Positions 26,123-34,768 of a stretch of 63,454 nt of DNA are shown here, one piece after another. Under the pieces are notes generated by a model. It was not told the DNA's origin, ran no database searches, and was given only the letters and a program-made list of their open reading frames with translations. The stretch is from Halobacteriales archaeon (GTDB lineage Archaea > Halobacteriota > Halobacteria > Halobacteriales > SKSH01), in the NCBI GenBank assembly GCA_007118145.1, contig SKSD01000051.1, positions 1-63,454 of the forward strand. The letters run 5' to 3'. Numbering within the stretch: the first letter of the stretch is position 1; each line of letters begins with the position of its first letter. Both the position numbers and the translations under genes were made by a program.

Positions 26123-26199
26123 TCAGAGACCCAGGTAGCCACTCACATCAGGTCGTTAAGGTTTAACCCCGCCAACTGACCTAGGACTGTCAAGGACCA

Positions 26200-27228
26200 A
26201 TGGATCGGATGTCGCTTATCACCCGGAATACCGCAGAGATCGTGACTGAAGAGGAACTCGCCGCAGTACTCGACACCGACGATCCATCGGTCTATATCGG
26301 CTACGCACCGACAGGGCAGATGCACATCGGTCACTTTACGACGATCAGGAAACTGGTCGATTTCCTCGAGGGTGGGCTCGAGGTAACCGTACTCATCGCC
26401 GATTTACATGCACACCTCGATGATGAGAAGTCACCCTTCGACCTCCTCGACCAGCGTTCGCTTTACTACCAAACGGCTATCGAGCGGATGATCCACGCCG
26501 CTGGAGGTGACCCCTCACAGGTACGTTTCGTTCGCGGGACCGATTTTGAGCTCGATCCTGAGTACATGCTCTCGATATTGCGCATGGCCACCGAGACCAC
26601 GATCAGCCGGGCTAGGCGGGCTGCGAGTGAGGTCGTTCGCGAGGGCGAGAGTCCGAAGCTCGGTGGGCTGATCTACCCGCTCATGCAGTCAAAAGATGTC
26701 GAGCACCTCGGCGTCGATATCGCCTACGGTGGGTTAGATCAACGCGGTATCTACATGCTCGCCCGAGAACTGCTTCCTAAACATGGCGGTGACAAACCGG
26801 TGTGTATCTTCGCACCGCTGTTGTCCGGTCTGAGCGGTGAGAAGATGAGTGCCTCTGATACCGCCTCGACCATCAGGATCACCGACGAACCGGAAGTCAT
26901 CGAATCAAAGCTCGAGCAGGCGTACTGCCCGGCTGAGACGGTCGAGGATAACGGTGTGCTCGAGTATCTCAGGTACCTCGTCTTCCCCATCCTCGACCAG
27001 GAGGGTCGTTCGTTCACCGTCGACCGACCTGAGCGCTTTGGAGGTCAGTTACGCTATGAGACATACCCGGAGGTCGAGTCTGATTTTGTCAGCGGTGAGT
27101 TACACCCAGCAGACCTCAAGCCAGCCGTCTCTCGTGAGATCGATTATGCGATCGAACCGATCCGGTCGTATTTCAACGAACACGCCTCGATCATCGAGGA
27201 GGCGTACCCTGACGATGGCGCGCGCTAA
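26200..27228 (+). CDS. tyrS: Tyrosyl-tRNA synthetase (archaeal type)
   Basis: 342-aa class Ic synthetase that charges tRNA-Tyr. The tyrosine-binding entry YIGYAPTG runs into the HIGH motif (MHIGHF). The central VLIADLHAHLDD and LIYPLMQSKDVEHLGVDIAYGGLDQR segments contact tyrosine in archaeal TyrRS. The signature loop reads GEKMSASD. The GGLDQR stretch with adjacent MQ residues favours Tyr over Trp. An ATG at 26209 is a possible alternative start. The IS right end is only ~75 bp upstream, so the promoter (GTTTAAC around 26161) sits between element and gene. Confidence 0.92.
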   Translation: MDRMSLITRNTAEIVTEEELAAVLDTDDPSVYIGYAPTGQMHIGHFTTIRKLVDFLEGGLEVTVLIADLHAHLDDEKSPFDLLDQRSLYYQTAIERMIHAAGGDPSQVRFVRGTDFELDPEYMLSILRMATETTISRARRAASEVVREGESPKLGGLIYPLMQSKDVEHLGVDIAYGGLDQRGIYMLARELLPKHGGDKPVCIFAPLLSGLSGEKMSASDTASTIRITDEPEVIESKLEQAYCPAETVEDNGVLEYLRYLVFPILDQEGRSFTVDRPERFGGQLRYETYPEVESDFVSGELHPADLKPAVSREIDYAIEPIRSYFNEHASIIEEAYPDDGAR

Positions 27229-27435
27229 TAGCTATTACCGATGCATTGTTAATTTCGAAAGAATATTTCCTGTATTCAGCAATTCTTTTCCCAACTAGTG
27301 AGTCGAGCGCCAATTGGGCCGGTCATTGGCGTTTGAAATCTGCAAAAAACGAAAAAAATTCCCACCCCATTTAAGAGAGGGAGCGTTATTTGTATACTCG
27401 ATAGCCACCATGCCAACACGATGGGGTAGGTGCCC
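27229..27435. other. A+T-rich intergenic region between tyrS and the HalX regulator
   Basis: This 207-bp gap contains a poly-A-rich stretch around 27342-27359 and TATA-like segments at about 27369 (TTTAAG) and 27390 (TTTGTATA). It probably holds the response regulator promoter. No ORF of convincing composition or RNA gene was found. Confidence 0.45.
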
Positions 27436-28014
27436 ATGAGCGACGAACTTGACACCGTGCTTGTCGTCGACGACGAAGAACGACTAGCTGACTTGTTCGC
27501 CACCTGGCTCGAAGGTGCATACGAGGTTCGGACGGCGTACGATGGCCAATCAGCACTCGATGAACTCGATGAGCATGTGTCGGTCGTCTTGCTCGACCGT
27601 CGGATGCCCGGATTGTCCGGGGATGAGGTACTCGATCAGATTCGTGACGGTGGGTACGATTGTCGCGTCATCATGGTCACGGCGGTCGATCCCGATTTCG
27701 ACATCATCGAGATGGGCTTCGATGATTACCTGGTCAAACCGATATCGAAAGACGAGTTGCTCGACATCATCGAACAGGTGTCGACACGAGCGAAATACGA
27801 TAACGAGTTACAGGAGTACTTCTCACTGGTATCGAAAAAGGCACTGTTGGAGACGGAGAAATCTGAGCGTGAACTGGCAGAGAACGACGAGTACGCTAAA
27901 CTCACCGAGCGAGTCAACGCACTCCGTGAGGAGGTCGACGAACTCCGCAAGGACTTTTTAGAAGAGCACGAGGATTTCGTCGGTGCGTTCGCACGTTTCG
28001 ACGAGGCACTTTGA
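27436..28014 (+). CDS. HalX-domain response regulator
   Basis: 192-aa two-component regulator. The N-terminal receiver domain (about 6-115) has the acidic pocket VVDDEE and phospho-acceptor Asp54 in LLDRRMPG, plus the conserved Lys in LVKPIS. The C-terminal ~70 residues form the alpha-helical HalX domain (about 120-188), found behind receiver domains in haloarchaea. It has no DNA-binding HTH, so its output is unknown. No histidine kinase is encoded in the window, so it is an orphan locally. The ATG at 27436 is used; one at 27430 is in frame. Confidence 0.92.
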   Translation: MSDELDTVLVVDDEERLADLFATWLEGAYEVRTAYDGQSALDELDEHVSVVLLDRRMPGLSGDEVLDQIRDGGYDCRVIMVTAVDPDFDIIEMGFDDYLVKPISKDELLDIIEQVSTRAKYDNELQEYFSLVSKKALLETEKSERELAENDEYAKLTERVNALREEVDELRKDFLEEHEDFVGAFARFDEAL

Positions 28015-28096
28015 GCCAGTCAGTCTGAGGTGTACGCCGCCTGGCGAAATTGATTTCGACCGAAACAGCTTTTTCGAGCTCTTGAGGTCAATAACT

Positions 28097-29191
28097 ATGG
28101 ATCCACGTGTCTACGAGCACGCAGAGATTATCGTCGACCACTCCACTTCCATCGAGCAGGGCGATAATATCGTCATCCGTGCCCATCCAACCGCTGAGGA
28201 CCTCGTCATCGCACTACATGAACTGATCGGCGAACGTGGTGGTGTGCCACTCACCTCGTACGCAGACCCTCGCTTTCACCGGGCATATCTCCAACATAGT
28301 GATATCGACGGTCTCGAACTCGCCGATCATATGCTGGCGTCGATGGAGGAGACAGACGTGTTTATCGGGATCAGAGGCGGTGTCAATCTGTTCGAGACGG
28401 CTGACGTCCCGCCGGAGATGTCGATGGCGTACGGCAAGGTTCAAGAGCCGATACTGAACACGCGGTTACAGCGGACACGATGGGTGGGTACCCAGCACCC
28501 CGCTCCAGATGCAGCGCAGGCTGCACAGATGAGCATAGACGCGTATGCCGAGTTTGTCTACGATGCGGTCACCAAGGACTGGGATGCCCAGCGTGAACAC
28601 CAGCAACAGTTGGTAGATATCCTCAACGACGGCCGTGAGATACGTATCGAGAGTGGTGATGAGACCGACCTCAGCATGTCCATCGACGAGATGATCGCCA
28701 TCAATGACTTCGCGAGACACAACCTCCCCGGCGGCGAGGTGTTCACCGCCCCGGTACCTGATTCGACGGAGGGAACGGTCCTGTTCGATATGCCGTTGAT
28801 CGCTCACGGCCGCGAGATCGAAGGTGCCTACCTTGAGTTCGAGGCTGGCGAGGTGGTCAATCACTCGGCGGCGAAGAACGAGGAGTTGCTCACCGCTGTC
28901 TTGGACACTGATGACGGGGCACGTCGCCTGGGTGAACTCGGCGTGGGCATGAACCGTGATATCGACCGCTTCACCTACAACATGCTCTTCGATGAGAAGA
29001 TGGGTGATACGGTCCACCTCGCTATCGGTCGTGCCTACGATGACAACGTCCCCGAGGGTGTCGAACCAAACCAGAGTGCGATCCATCTCGATATGATCGT
29101 CGATATGAGCGAGGATTCGCTGATCGAGGTCGACGGTGAGGTCATCCAACGTGATGGCCGTTTCAGCTTCGAATCTGGCTTTGGGGCTTGA
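28097..29191 (+). CDS. M29-family aminopeptidase
   Basis: 364-aa metallo-aminopeptidase of the thermophilic aminopeptidase (AmpS/PepS) family, releasing N-terminal residues from peptides. It opens with ARMI-like VYEHAEIIVDHST and contains the conserved GGEVFTAPVPDSTEG block with a metal-ligand Glu. The C-terminal HLAIGRAYDD and NQSAIHLDMIVDM blocks supply His and Asp ligands. The ATG at 28097 is selected because the upstream open frame (to 27983) lies inside the response regulator gene and lacks similarity. Its TGA is followed without a gap by the stop of the convergent SBDS gene (TGATCA at 29189-29194). Confidence 0.9.
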   Translation: MDPRVYEHAEIIVDHSTSIEQGDNIVIRAHPTAEDLVIALHELIGERGGVPLTSYADPRFHRAYLQHSDIDGLELADHMLASMEETDVFIGIRGGVNLFETADVPPEMSMAYGKVQEPILNTRLQRTRWVGTQHPAPDAAQAAQMSIDAYAEFVYDAVTKDWDAQREHQQQLVDILNDGREIRIESGDETDLSMSIDEMIAINDFARHNLPGGEVFTAPVPDSTEGTVLFDMPLIAHGREIEGAYLEFEAGEVVNHSAAKNEELLTAVLDTDDGARRLGELGVGMNRDIDRFTYNMLFDEKMGDTVHLAIGRAYDDNVPEGVEPNQSAIHLDMIVDMSEDSLIEVDGEVIQRDGRFSFESGFGA

Positions 29192-29917
29192 TCACCGCGA
29201 GCCGAAGTCGTCCTCGTCACTGATGATGCGTGTCTCTGCCTCGCCACTCGTTTCCTCATTGACGAGATCATAAAAGTCGTGTTGGAGGCCCGCTGGGAAC
29301 TTGATGACACCGATCCATGAGCCATCGCCCTGCCACTCCTCCTCGAGGAGCTCACCGAAAGACCGTAGTTTCGCCTGTGCACTCCCAGCGTACTCAGGTG
29401 GAAGCTGCACCGCCACCGTCACCTCATCGAATCGGATGGGGAGGATGGGTCGCAGCATATCGAGTGCCTCATCGAGTTGTGCCTCAACTGATTCCATCGG
29501 GTCGATACGAAAGCCCGCCTCCTCGAGTGCTGCCTCGATGCGTTCGGGTGGATGGGGTGCATCGTCCATCTGTGGGTTGACCGCGTTTCGACTGATCTGC
29601 GTGATCAGCTGTCGCCGTTTTCGCTCTTGCATCTCACGGCGTTGCTCGGCTGTGATCTGAATTTCTCCCCGCTTGATCACCTCGGGGATGATCTCAAGCG
29701 GGTCGGTCGTGCCGAACACCTCCTCGAGATCGTCAGCGGCCGGGCGGTCACCACGGCTGGCGTTATCGAAGACATCCTCCGCGGCGATGACATCTCTGAT
29801 ATCTCCATCGAAGGTGCCGTTTTTTATCTCACGGGCGGCATCAGGGTCGACCAGTACCTCAAAGCGGGCACCGTGTGACTCAAGACGGGCTGTGACCGCC
29901 TCATCGAGTGATATCAT
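29192..29917 (-). CDS. SBDS-family ribosome maturation protein
   Basis: 241-aa three-domain SBDS/Sdo1 protein that in archaea and eukaryotes assists release of aIF6/eIF6 from the large ribosomal subunit. The N-terminal FYSH domain (about 1-90) has [10 protein letters not shown] and an [10 protein letters not shown] segment. A helical domain with [18 protein letters not shown] follows, then a ferredoxin-like C-terminal domain (about 165-230). It lies 54 bp downstream of psmA, the order known from the archaeal RNase P-proteasome superoperon. The exosome genes that follow in other archaea are absent here. Confidence 0.94.
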   Translation of the reverse strand: MISLDEAVTARLESHGARFEVLVDPDAAREIKNGTFDGDIRDVIAAEDVFDNASRGDRPAADDLEEVFGTTDPLEIIPEVIKRGEIQITAEQRREMQERKRRQLITQISRNAVNPQMDDAPHPPERIEAALEEAGFRIDPMESVEAQLDEALDMLRPILPIRFDEVTVAVQLPPEYAGSAQAKLRSFGELLEEEWQGDGSWIGVIKFPAGLQHDFYDLVNEETSGEAETRIISDEDDFGSR

Positions 29918-29971
29918 ATCTTCGCGTATCGCACGCGGTGGGATAAAAGATAGGTGGAACGTCCGCGGGGG

Positions 29972-30718
29972 TCAGCCCTCGTACTCAGGGTCGAGCAGCT
30001 CGTACTGGACGAGATACTCCTCGACCTCGTCATCGGTGAGACGGAGGAAGCGACCCGAGTCGGTATCGACCGTGGCGATGCCGATATCGATCGGGCTCAG
30101 TACACCCTCGTTGATGCGAGAGAGCGCAAGCATCCCGAGGTGGATACCGTCATCGAGCGACATCTCGTCGGTGTACTCGTCCTCGAGGAAGTCTTGGATA
30201 TCTGCGCGATCGGCTCCGATGGCGAGTGCCTTCCACTCATACGGTGTACCCGATGGGTCTGTCTCATACAGTCGTGGTTTGCCATTTTCCACACCACCGA
30301 TGATGAGCGAGACACCGAACGGGCGAGCACCACCGACTTGCGTGTACTGCTGGATGTAGTCGGTCACGGTCTTCGTCAGTGTCTCGACACCGATCGGCTC
30401 GTCGTAGCGGTACTGGTTGATCTGTGCCTGTTGCCTGGCGAAGTCGATCAACTGTCTGGCATCAGCGACGTGGCCAGCACTCGCTATGCCGATGTGATTG
30501 TCCGCCTTGTGGATCTTCTCGACGCTGTCGCGCTCCATCAACGGTGACCGAAGGCGTTTATCGACCGCCAGGACGATACCCTCCTTCGTTCTGATACCGA
30601 TGCTCGCGGTTCCTCGTTTCACTGCCTCTCGAGCGTACTCGACCTGATAGAGCCGACCATCAGGTGAGAAAATCGTGATACCTCGGTCGTACGCTTGCTG
30701 TTGGGCTTGTCCCTGCAT
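29972..30718 (-). CDS. psmA: 20S proteasome alpha subunit
   Basis: 248-aa non-catalytic ring subunit that forms the gate of the core particle. The N-terminal gate and signature are visible: AYDRGITIFSPDGRLYQVEYA, then AVKRGTASIGI. DNHIGIASAGHVADAR and GGARPFGVSLIIGG follow. A tail rich in acidic residues ends DPEYEG. It starts 6 bp after the rnp2 stop on the same strand. The beta subunit is encoded separately at 19956-20678. Confidence 0.96.
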   Translation of the reverse strand: MQGQAQQQAYDRGITIFSPDGRLYQVEYAREAVKRGTASIGIRTKEGIVLAVDKRLRSPLMERDSVEKIHKADNHIGIASAGHVADARQLIDFARQQAQINQYRYDEPIGVETLTKTVTDYIQQYTQVGGARPFGVSLIIGGVENGKPRLYETDPSGTPYEWKALAIGADRADIQDFLEDEYTDEMSLDDGIHLGMLALSRINEGVLSPIDIGIATVDTDSGRFLRLTDDEVEEYLVQYELLDPEYEG

Positions 30719-30724
30719 GGTTTT

Positions 30725-31204
30725 CTAGGTTAAATCAAGGTTGGTCGCACCCACGTTCGTGGTATCGACCTCAAGGTCGACCGCATCACCGCGAACGGTC
30801 GCAGCTCCTTCCACGGTCTCGAGGGTGACAATCTCGTGGGTGACGGCTTGCCGGTCGATTCCTAAATAGTTTTCTTCACAGGCTTTCACCGACCCGCTCA
30901 CCCCTCGGATACCGAGTCGAACCGGAGTCTCGTCGATGGTATCTACCGTCGCAATCACCGCCCGGGCTCGCTCGACCGTATCACGCCGAACCCTGACGAT
31001 CGCCTCGCCCCGGCCGGCTTCGAACGAGTATCGAAGCACGTTCAGCCCGAGGTCGGCGCTCTCGATATCACCGAGCAACGTCCGTGTTGACTCCCAGAGG
31101 ACACGCTGGAGCGATGCCTGCTCAATCTCGGTGTCCATCCAGCTCTCAAGCTCAAGCGCGAGGTAGCGCCATCTCGGCCTGAGGTGTTTCGGAAGCGACG
31201 GCAT
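30725..31204 (-). CDS. rnp2: RNase P protein component 2 (Pop5 homologue)
   Basis: 159-aa homologue of Pop5, a protein subunit of RNase P that trims tRNA 5' ends. The N-terminal LPKHLRPRWRYLALELES and the central FEAGRGEAIVRVRRDTVERARA block fit the family's RNP-like fold. The family continues with GIRGVSGSVKACEENYLG, a conserved region. The last ~35 residues are an acidic haloarchaeal extension. psmA follows at 6 bp. The Rpp30 partner gene, often just upstream, is not here: the tpiA gene ends 103 bp away. Confidence 0.9.
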   Translation of the reverse strand: MPSLPKHLRPRWRYLALELESWMDTEIEQASLQRVLWESTRTLLGDIESADLGLNVLRYSFEAGRGEAIVRVRRDTVERARAVIATVDTIDETPVRLGIRGVSGSVKACEENYLGIDRQAVTHEIVTLETVEGAATVRGDAVDLEVDTTNVGATNLDLT

Positions 31205-31307
31205 CTACCTCCATCCTCGATGGTGTGATACTTAGCTTACCTGTTCGAGGCATGCACCCCGGGCTGGCATGCATGTCGACGTGATCCCCCTACCATCCGG
31301 CGATAGC

Positions 31308-31952
31308 TCAGTTGAGCGGTGCGATAAGCTCATTGAGTGCCGTTGCCGGTTCTTCTGCCTTCGCCACCGCACTCGCCAGCAAGACCCCATCAGCACCGAG
31401 ATCTGAGGCTGCTGCGATATCATCAGGTGAGGAGATACCCGCACCGCAGTAGACATCGATCGAGGGATCGACGGTGCGGGCGGCGTCGATTGCATCCAGG
31501 ACGATATCCGGCTCGGCCTGACTCACCGGTGTACCCGTTCCGATAAGCGCCGGAGGTTCGATCGCCACGGCATCTGGGCCGAGGTTCGCCACCGCCCCGA
31601 TTTGCGCTGGTGTGTTCGCACAGACACAGGTGAGCAAGCCGGCATCGGTTGCAGCCTCGATCGCTCGGTCGATGTTCGCGACCGTGAGACGTCGCTCTGA
31701 GTGATTGAGTAACGTCCCCTTTGCACCGTGGCGTGTCACACTGTTGGCGAGGATCGAGCCTGTATGACTGCCATGGCCTGACGGGCTCACATGCTGTGCC
31801 CACGGTATCGCCCCTGCCTCGGCAACGGCGGCGATATCTGCCGGCTGGGCTGCCACACCGATCGACACGCCATCAGCTGTCACCGAACTGGCTGCCTGGG
31901 CGATCTCGACGGGATCGCATCGGTATGCCTTCAGATTCACGATGATACGCAT
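31308..31952 (-). CDS. tpiA: Triosephosphate isomerase (archaeal short form)
   Basis: 214-aa TIM-barrel enzyme interconverting dihydroxyacetone phosphate and glyceraldehyde 3-phosphate. NLKAY supplies Asn6 and Lys8, LLNHSERR the electrophilic His, and [11 protein letters not shown] the catalytic Glu. [11 protein letters not shown] and [11 protein letters not shown] bind phosphate. The length matches archaeal enzymes, about 35 residues shorter than bacterial ones. The ATG at 31952 is used, since the upstream open frame overlaps mbf1. It lies 52 bp downstream of mbf1 on the same strand. Confidence 0.95.
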   Translation of the reverse strand: MRIIVNLKAYRCDPVEIAQAASSVTADGVSIGVAAQPADIAAVAEAGAIPWAQHVSPSGHGSHTGSILANSVTRHGAKGTLLNHSERRLTVANIDRAIEAATDAGLLTCVCANTPAQIGAVANLGPDAVAIEPPALIGTGTPVSQAEPDIVLDAIDAARTVDPSIDVYCGAGISSPDDIAAASDLGADGVLLASAVAKAEEPATALNELIAPLN

Positions 31953-32004
31953 GGTTGGGTCTCCTTGGGGGGAGGGAAAAACCGTTCCGACACCTCGGCG
32001 GGGC

Positions 32005-32532
32005 TCAGTCCTTGCGTTCGGCCATCTCGCCGAGTGTGAAGCTCTGGCCGCTGTCACCGCTTTCCCACTCGGTCTCTTCAACCCCACCGCCTGAGAGGTC
32101 GATCTCGAGGTATCGCTCGAGCTTCGACTGGACGGCATCGTTTGGCAACATCTCACCTCGCTCGAGCTTGTTGATCAGGCTTCGTTTCTCGTTCAGTTCA
32201 TCGGCGAGTTCGGCCTGACTCAACCCGCGTGCCTCTCGGGCGTTACGGATACGCTCGTCGTAATCCTGTGCGAGGTCGCCGAGTGAATCGAATATGTCCT
32301 CACCTCGTGAGGAGCGACGACCACTCGAACGAGACGAGGTGCTCGAGCTGGTCGGCTTCGACGGTGTCGATGTACTCGACGTGGAGTACTTCGTGGTGGT
32401 TGTTTGTTGGGTTGACTGACGGACCTCACTACCAAGGTCGACACATGAGTCGCAGACATCGAGTTCAGCACCTTCGATTTTGATCGTCTTCGGCGCACCC
32501 GTCTCAGTCCCGCACAACTCACACTGAACCAT
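32005..32532 (-). CDS. mbf1: Archaeal multiprotein bridging factor 1
   Basis: 175-aa MBF1 homologue. An N-terminal zinc ribbon (CELCG near residue 4 and CDSC near residue 28) is followed by a long Ser/Thr-rich linker (about 40-80). A cro-type HTH then covers ~93-150, with [20 protein letters not shown] and the [11 protein letters not shown] recognition region. In archaea MBF1 has been linked to ribosome binding and stalled-translation responses rather than transcription. The ATG at 32532 (MVQCELCG) is used over an upstream in-frame ATG at 32547. The linker is unusually low in complexity. Confidence 0.93.
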   Translation of the reverse strand: MVQCELCGTETGAPKTIKIEGAELDVCDSCVDLGSEVRQSTQQTTTTKYSTSSTSTPSKPTSSSTSSRSSGRRSSRGEDIFDSLGDLAQDYDERIRNAREARGLSQAELADELNEKRSLINKLERGEMLPNDAVQSKLERYLEIDLSGGGVEETEWESGDSGQSFTLGEMAERKD

Positions 32533-32572
32533 ACCTGGGGTAGTCACTCCGGTCGCATAAATGATGTGCCAA

Positions 32573-33184
32573 TCAGTGTCTGAGTCCTCGCCAGACGATG
32601 GTGAAGCGTTGGAGTGCCGTCAGGTGACCGACCACGGCGAACACCACGAGCAACCACCCGATGAGTGTCAGGCCGTATATATCAGTACCGTGGATGACCA
32701 TCCCCACGGCGACGATGGCGATGAGTACGAGCCGATCGGCTCGGCCGAGCACACCGGCGTAGAGCCTGCCGAAATCGACCGCCTGTGCCTGTGTTCCCAT
32801 ATACGAGGTCATCAAGACGCCTGTCACGGCGAGGAAGCCGAGCAGCGGTTGCGCCACACCGAGGGCGAGCCCGCCGATGAGTATGATGTCAGCGTAGCGA
32901 TCGAGGGTATGATCGAGCACATCCCCTGCCTCACTCTCGCTATCGAGTTCACGGGCGATCGCACCGTCGAGTAGATCGAGCATCCCGTTCAACATGACCA
33001 AGACCGCGCCGGCGAGATACCAGAGCGATTCCGTCGCTGCCAGATAGAAGCTCGCACCGGCGAGTATCGCACAGCCGAACGCGATGACACTGACCGCGTG
33101 AGGTCCGAGTCCGATCCTGATGGCCACTGTCGCCATCGGTGGGATGATGGCATCGCTGATGAATCGCAACCGTTCAGCCGTCAT
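32573..33184 (-). CDS. CDP-alcohol phosphatidyltransferase family membrane protein
   Basis: 203-aa integral membrane enzyme that swaps CMP of a CDP-alcohol lipid for another alcohol in polar lipid synthesis. The signature D-x2-D-G-x2-A-R-x8-G-x3-D-x3-D is complete in DLLDGAIAR...GDVLDHTLD, giving both metal-binding Asp pairs. About six hydrophobic segments surround it. The acceptor alcohol (glycerol phosphate, serine or inositol phosphate) cannot be inferred. The ATG at 33184 overlaps the adenylate-kinase-like gene by 11 bp, so the two are coupled. Confidence 0.9.
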   Translation of the reverse strand: MTAERLRFISDAIIPPMATVAIRIGLGPHAVSVIAFGCAILAGASFYLAATESLWYLAGAVLVMLNGMLDLLDGAIARELDSESEAGDVLDHTLDRYADIILIGGLALGVAQPLLGFLAVTGVLMTSYMGTQAQAVDFGRLYAGVLGRADRLVLIAIVAVGMVIHGTDIYGLTLIGWLLVVFAVVGHLTALQRFTIVWRGLRH

Positions 33185-33689
33185 GGATGTACCCCGTGAA
33201 ATCGACGATACCGACCGTCCCCAGGCCAACCCCATCGACCGCAGCCTCGACTGCGTCGACCACCTCGTCGATCGTTCGCCCGGTCGTGTCGATCTCAACG
33301 ATGCATTGCTCGCCATGGCGTTGCACAGCTTCGACGAGTATCACGTCCAGCGCTTCGCTCTGGGCGTTCTCCTGGATCGACCGTTCACGTACCCCTCGGG
33401 ATCGAAGCCGTTGCTCGAGCTCCGATGGATGACAACGCAGGACGATGACACGGTCGACATCGAGCCGGTGTGCAAGGTGTGATTCGAATAGGACGTCAGT
33501 GAGGTCGGTCACGTGTCGGCGCAGACGTTCCTCGTCGACGATCACCGTGTCGCGGACTCCATCGCGTCCCTGCTGTAACCCTTCGGCATCGATCAGCTCC
33601 CCAAGGTGTATCACGTCGAGATCGATATCCAGACGACTCGCGACCGTGGTCTTGCCCGTCCCTGGCGTGCCGGTCAACGCTATGCGCAC
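33174..33689 (-). CDS. Adenylate-kinase-like NTPase (AK6/Fap7 family)
   Basis: 171-aa P-loop protein with the Walker A motif GTPGTGKTT at the N-terminus and a DTVIVDEERLRRHV region. The arginine-rich RCHPSELEQRLRSRG block is typical of AK6/Fap7 kinases. Eukaryotic Fap7 acts in small-subunit ribosome maturation, and archaeal members bind a ribosomal protein; that role is inferred here. It overlaps both neighbours, by 11 bp with the phosphatidyltransferase downstream and 10 bp with hisC upstream, forming a tight three-gene operon. Confidence 0.88.
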   Translation of the reverse strand: MRIALTGTPGTGKTTVASRLDIDLDVIHLGELIDAEGLQQGRDGVRDTVIVDEERLRRHVTDLTDVLFESHLAHRLDVDRVIVLRCHPSELEQRLRSRGVRERSIQENAQSEALDVILVEAVQRHGEQCIVEIDTTGRTIDEVVDAVEAAVDGVGLGTVGIVDFTGYIHDG

Positions 33690-34732
33690 GATGCGATCAC
33701 TCGGTTGAGTTCATCGACGACGTATCGCGTCTGTTCGGGTGTCCCCACGGTGACACGTATCATCGACGGCAATCCCATCACGTCACCGCTTCTGACCATG
33801 ATACCCGAGGCCTCGAGTTCGTCCGACACGTACGTGGCATCGGGCACCTCGACGAGAACGAAGTTACCATCGCTCGGCCAGGTGGGTGCGTCGATATGCT
33901 CGTGCATGTAGGTACGACCCTCCCGTGCGATCGAGATACTCCGCTCGCGATGTTCGGTGTCACTGAGGGCAGCGAGTGCCGCCACACACGACAGTGCACT
34001 GACGCTGAATGCTGTGCGGATCTCGGCGTGACGCTCTGCTAGCCCTGACGGGATGATCGCGTATCCGACGCGCATCCCGGCCAATCCATCACTCTTTGAG
34101 AAGGTCCGAAGGATGGCGATATTCTCGTACTGACCGACGAGGTCGACCGCACTTGGCTGGGTCGAGAACGGGCCATACGCCTCGTCGACTACGACCAACG
34201 TCTCATCACTTGTCTCCGTTGCGACCGTCTCGATCGTCTCATGTGAGACGGTCGCCCCTGTCGGGTTGTGCGGCGTGTTGATGTATAACAGCGGCTGGTC
34301 ATCATACGCATCGAGCACCGTCTCTGCATCGAGTTCGAACCCCTCAGCCTTACGCAGCCGATAGGTCGAATCCCCACCACGGTGTGCCTGACTACTCCTG
34401 GCAAAGTAGCCGAAACCAGGATCCGGTCTGAGTATACGATCGTCTTGGTCGAGGATGGCTCGTGAGAACGTGTCGATGACACCGACCGCACCAGGGCCGA
34501 GAAGGATCTGATTGCGATCCACATCCCAGGTATCAGCCAGCGCCTGTGAGAGTGCCCGAATCGGATCGCCAGGGTAGCGGTGCATCCGGGTGCTGTAGGT
34601 CCGAACCGCCTCGATGGCAGCCGGGCTCGGCCCGAGGGGGTTCTCATTGTACCGCAACTGGAGTGGCTCTGTGGCCTCCACCGCATCGATGGCGAGGTAA
34701 TCATCGACATCGATACCGTCTCCGGGGTCCAT
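33680..34732 (-). CDS. hisC: Histidinol-phosphate aminotransferase
   Basis: 350-aa fold-type I PLP enzyme of histidine biosynthesis. LRYNENPLGPSPAA is the substrate arm, NTPHNPTGA binds the cofactor, VVDEAYGPF supplies the Asp/Tyr pair, and TFSKSDGLAGMRVGY carries the Schiff-base Lys and the phosphate-binding Arg. A second specificity stretch (GLPSMIRVTVGTPEQT) near the C-terminus is typical. It is the first gene of the hisC-AK6-phosphatidyltransferase operon, 36 bp downstream of the eIF2B-fold gene, whose stop is at 34769. Confidence 0.94.
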   Translation of the reverse strand: MDPGDGIDVDDYLAIDAVEATEPLQLRYNENPLGPSPAAIEAVRTYSTRMHRYPGDPIRALSQALADTWDVDRNQILLGPGAVGVIDTFSRAILDQDDRILRPDPGFGYFARSSQAHRGGDSTYRLRKAEGFELDAETVLDAYDDQPLLYINTPHNPTGATVSHETIETVATETSDETLVVVDEAYGPFSTQPSAVDLVGQYENIAILRTFSKSDGLAGMRVGYAIIPSGLAERHAEIRTAFSVSALSCVAALAALSDTEHRERSISIAREGRTYMHEHIDAPTWPSDGNFVLVEVPDATYVSDELEASGIMVRSGDVMGLPSMIRVTVGTPEQTRYVVDELNRVIASCA

Positions 34733-34768
34733 AATTGGTCAAAAACCGAGGTATCCCTTAAACACAAC

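Larger units (their letters stand above)
24470..26125 (+). mobile_element. IS200/IS605-type insertion sequence with tnpA and tnpB
   Basis: About 1.65-kb element containing a Y1 transposase gene, an overlapping tnpB, and a hairpin near each end (24477-24496 and 26098-26117). It lies between birA and tyrS. There are no terminal inverted repeats or target duplications, as expected for this family, so the exact ends are approximate. Both ORFs are intact, and codon choice differs from neighbours (fewer GATATC-type runs, more GAC/CTC/GGG), consistent with recent arrival. Confidence 0.85.
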
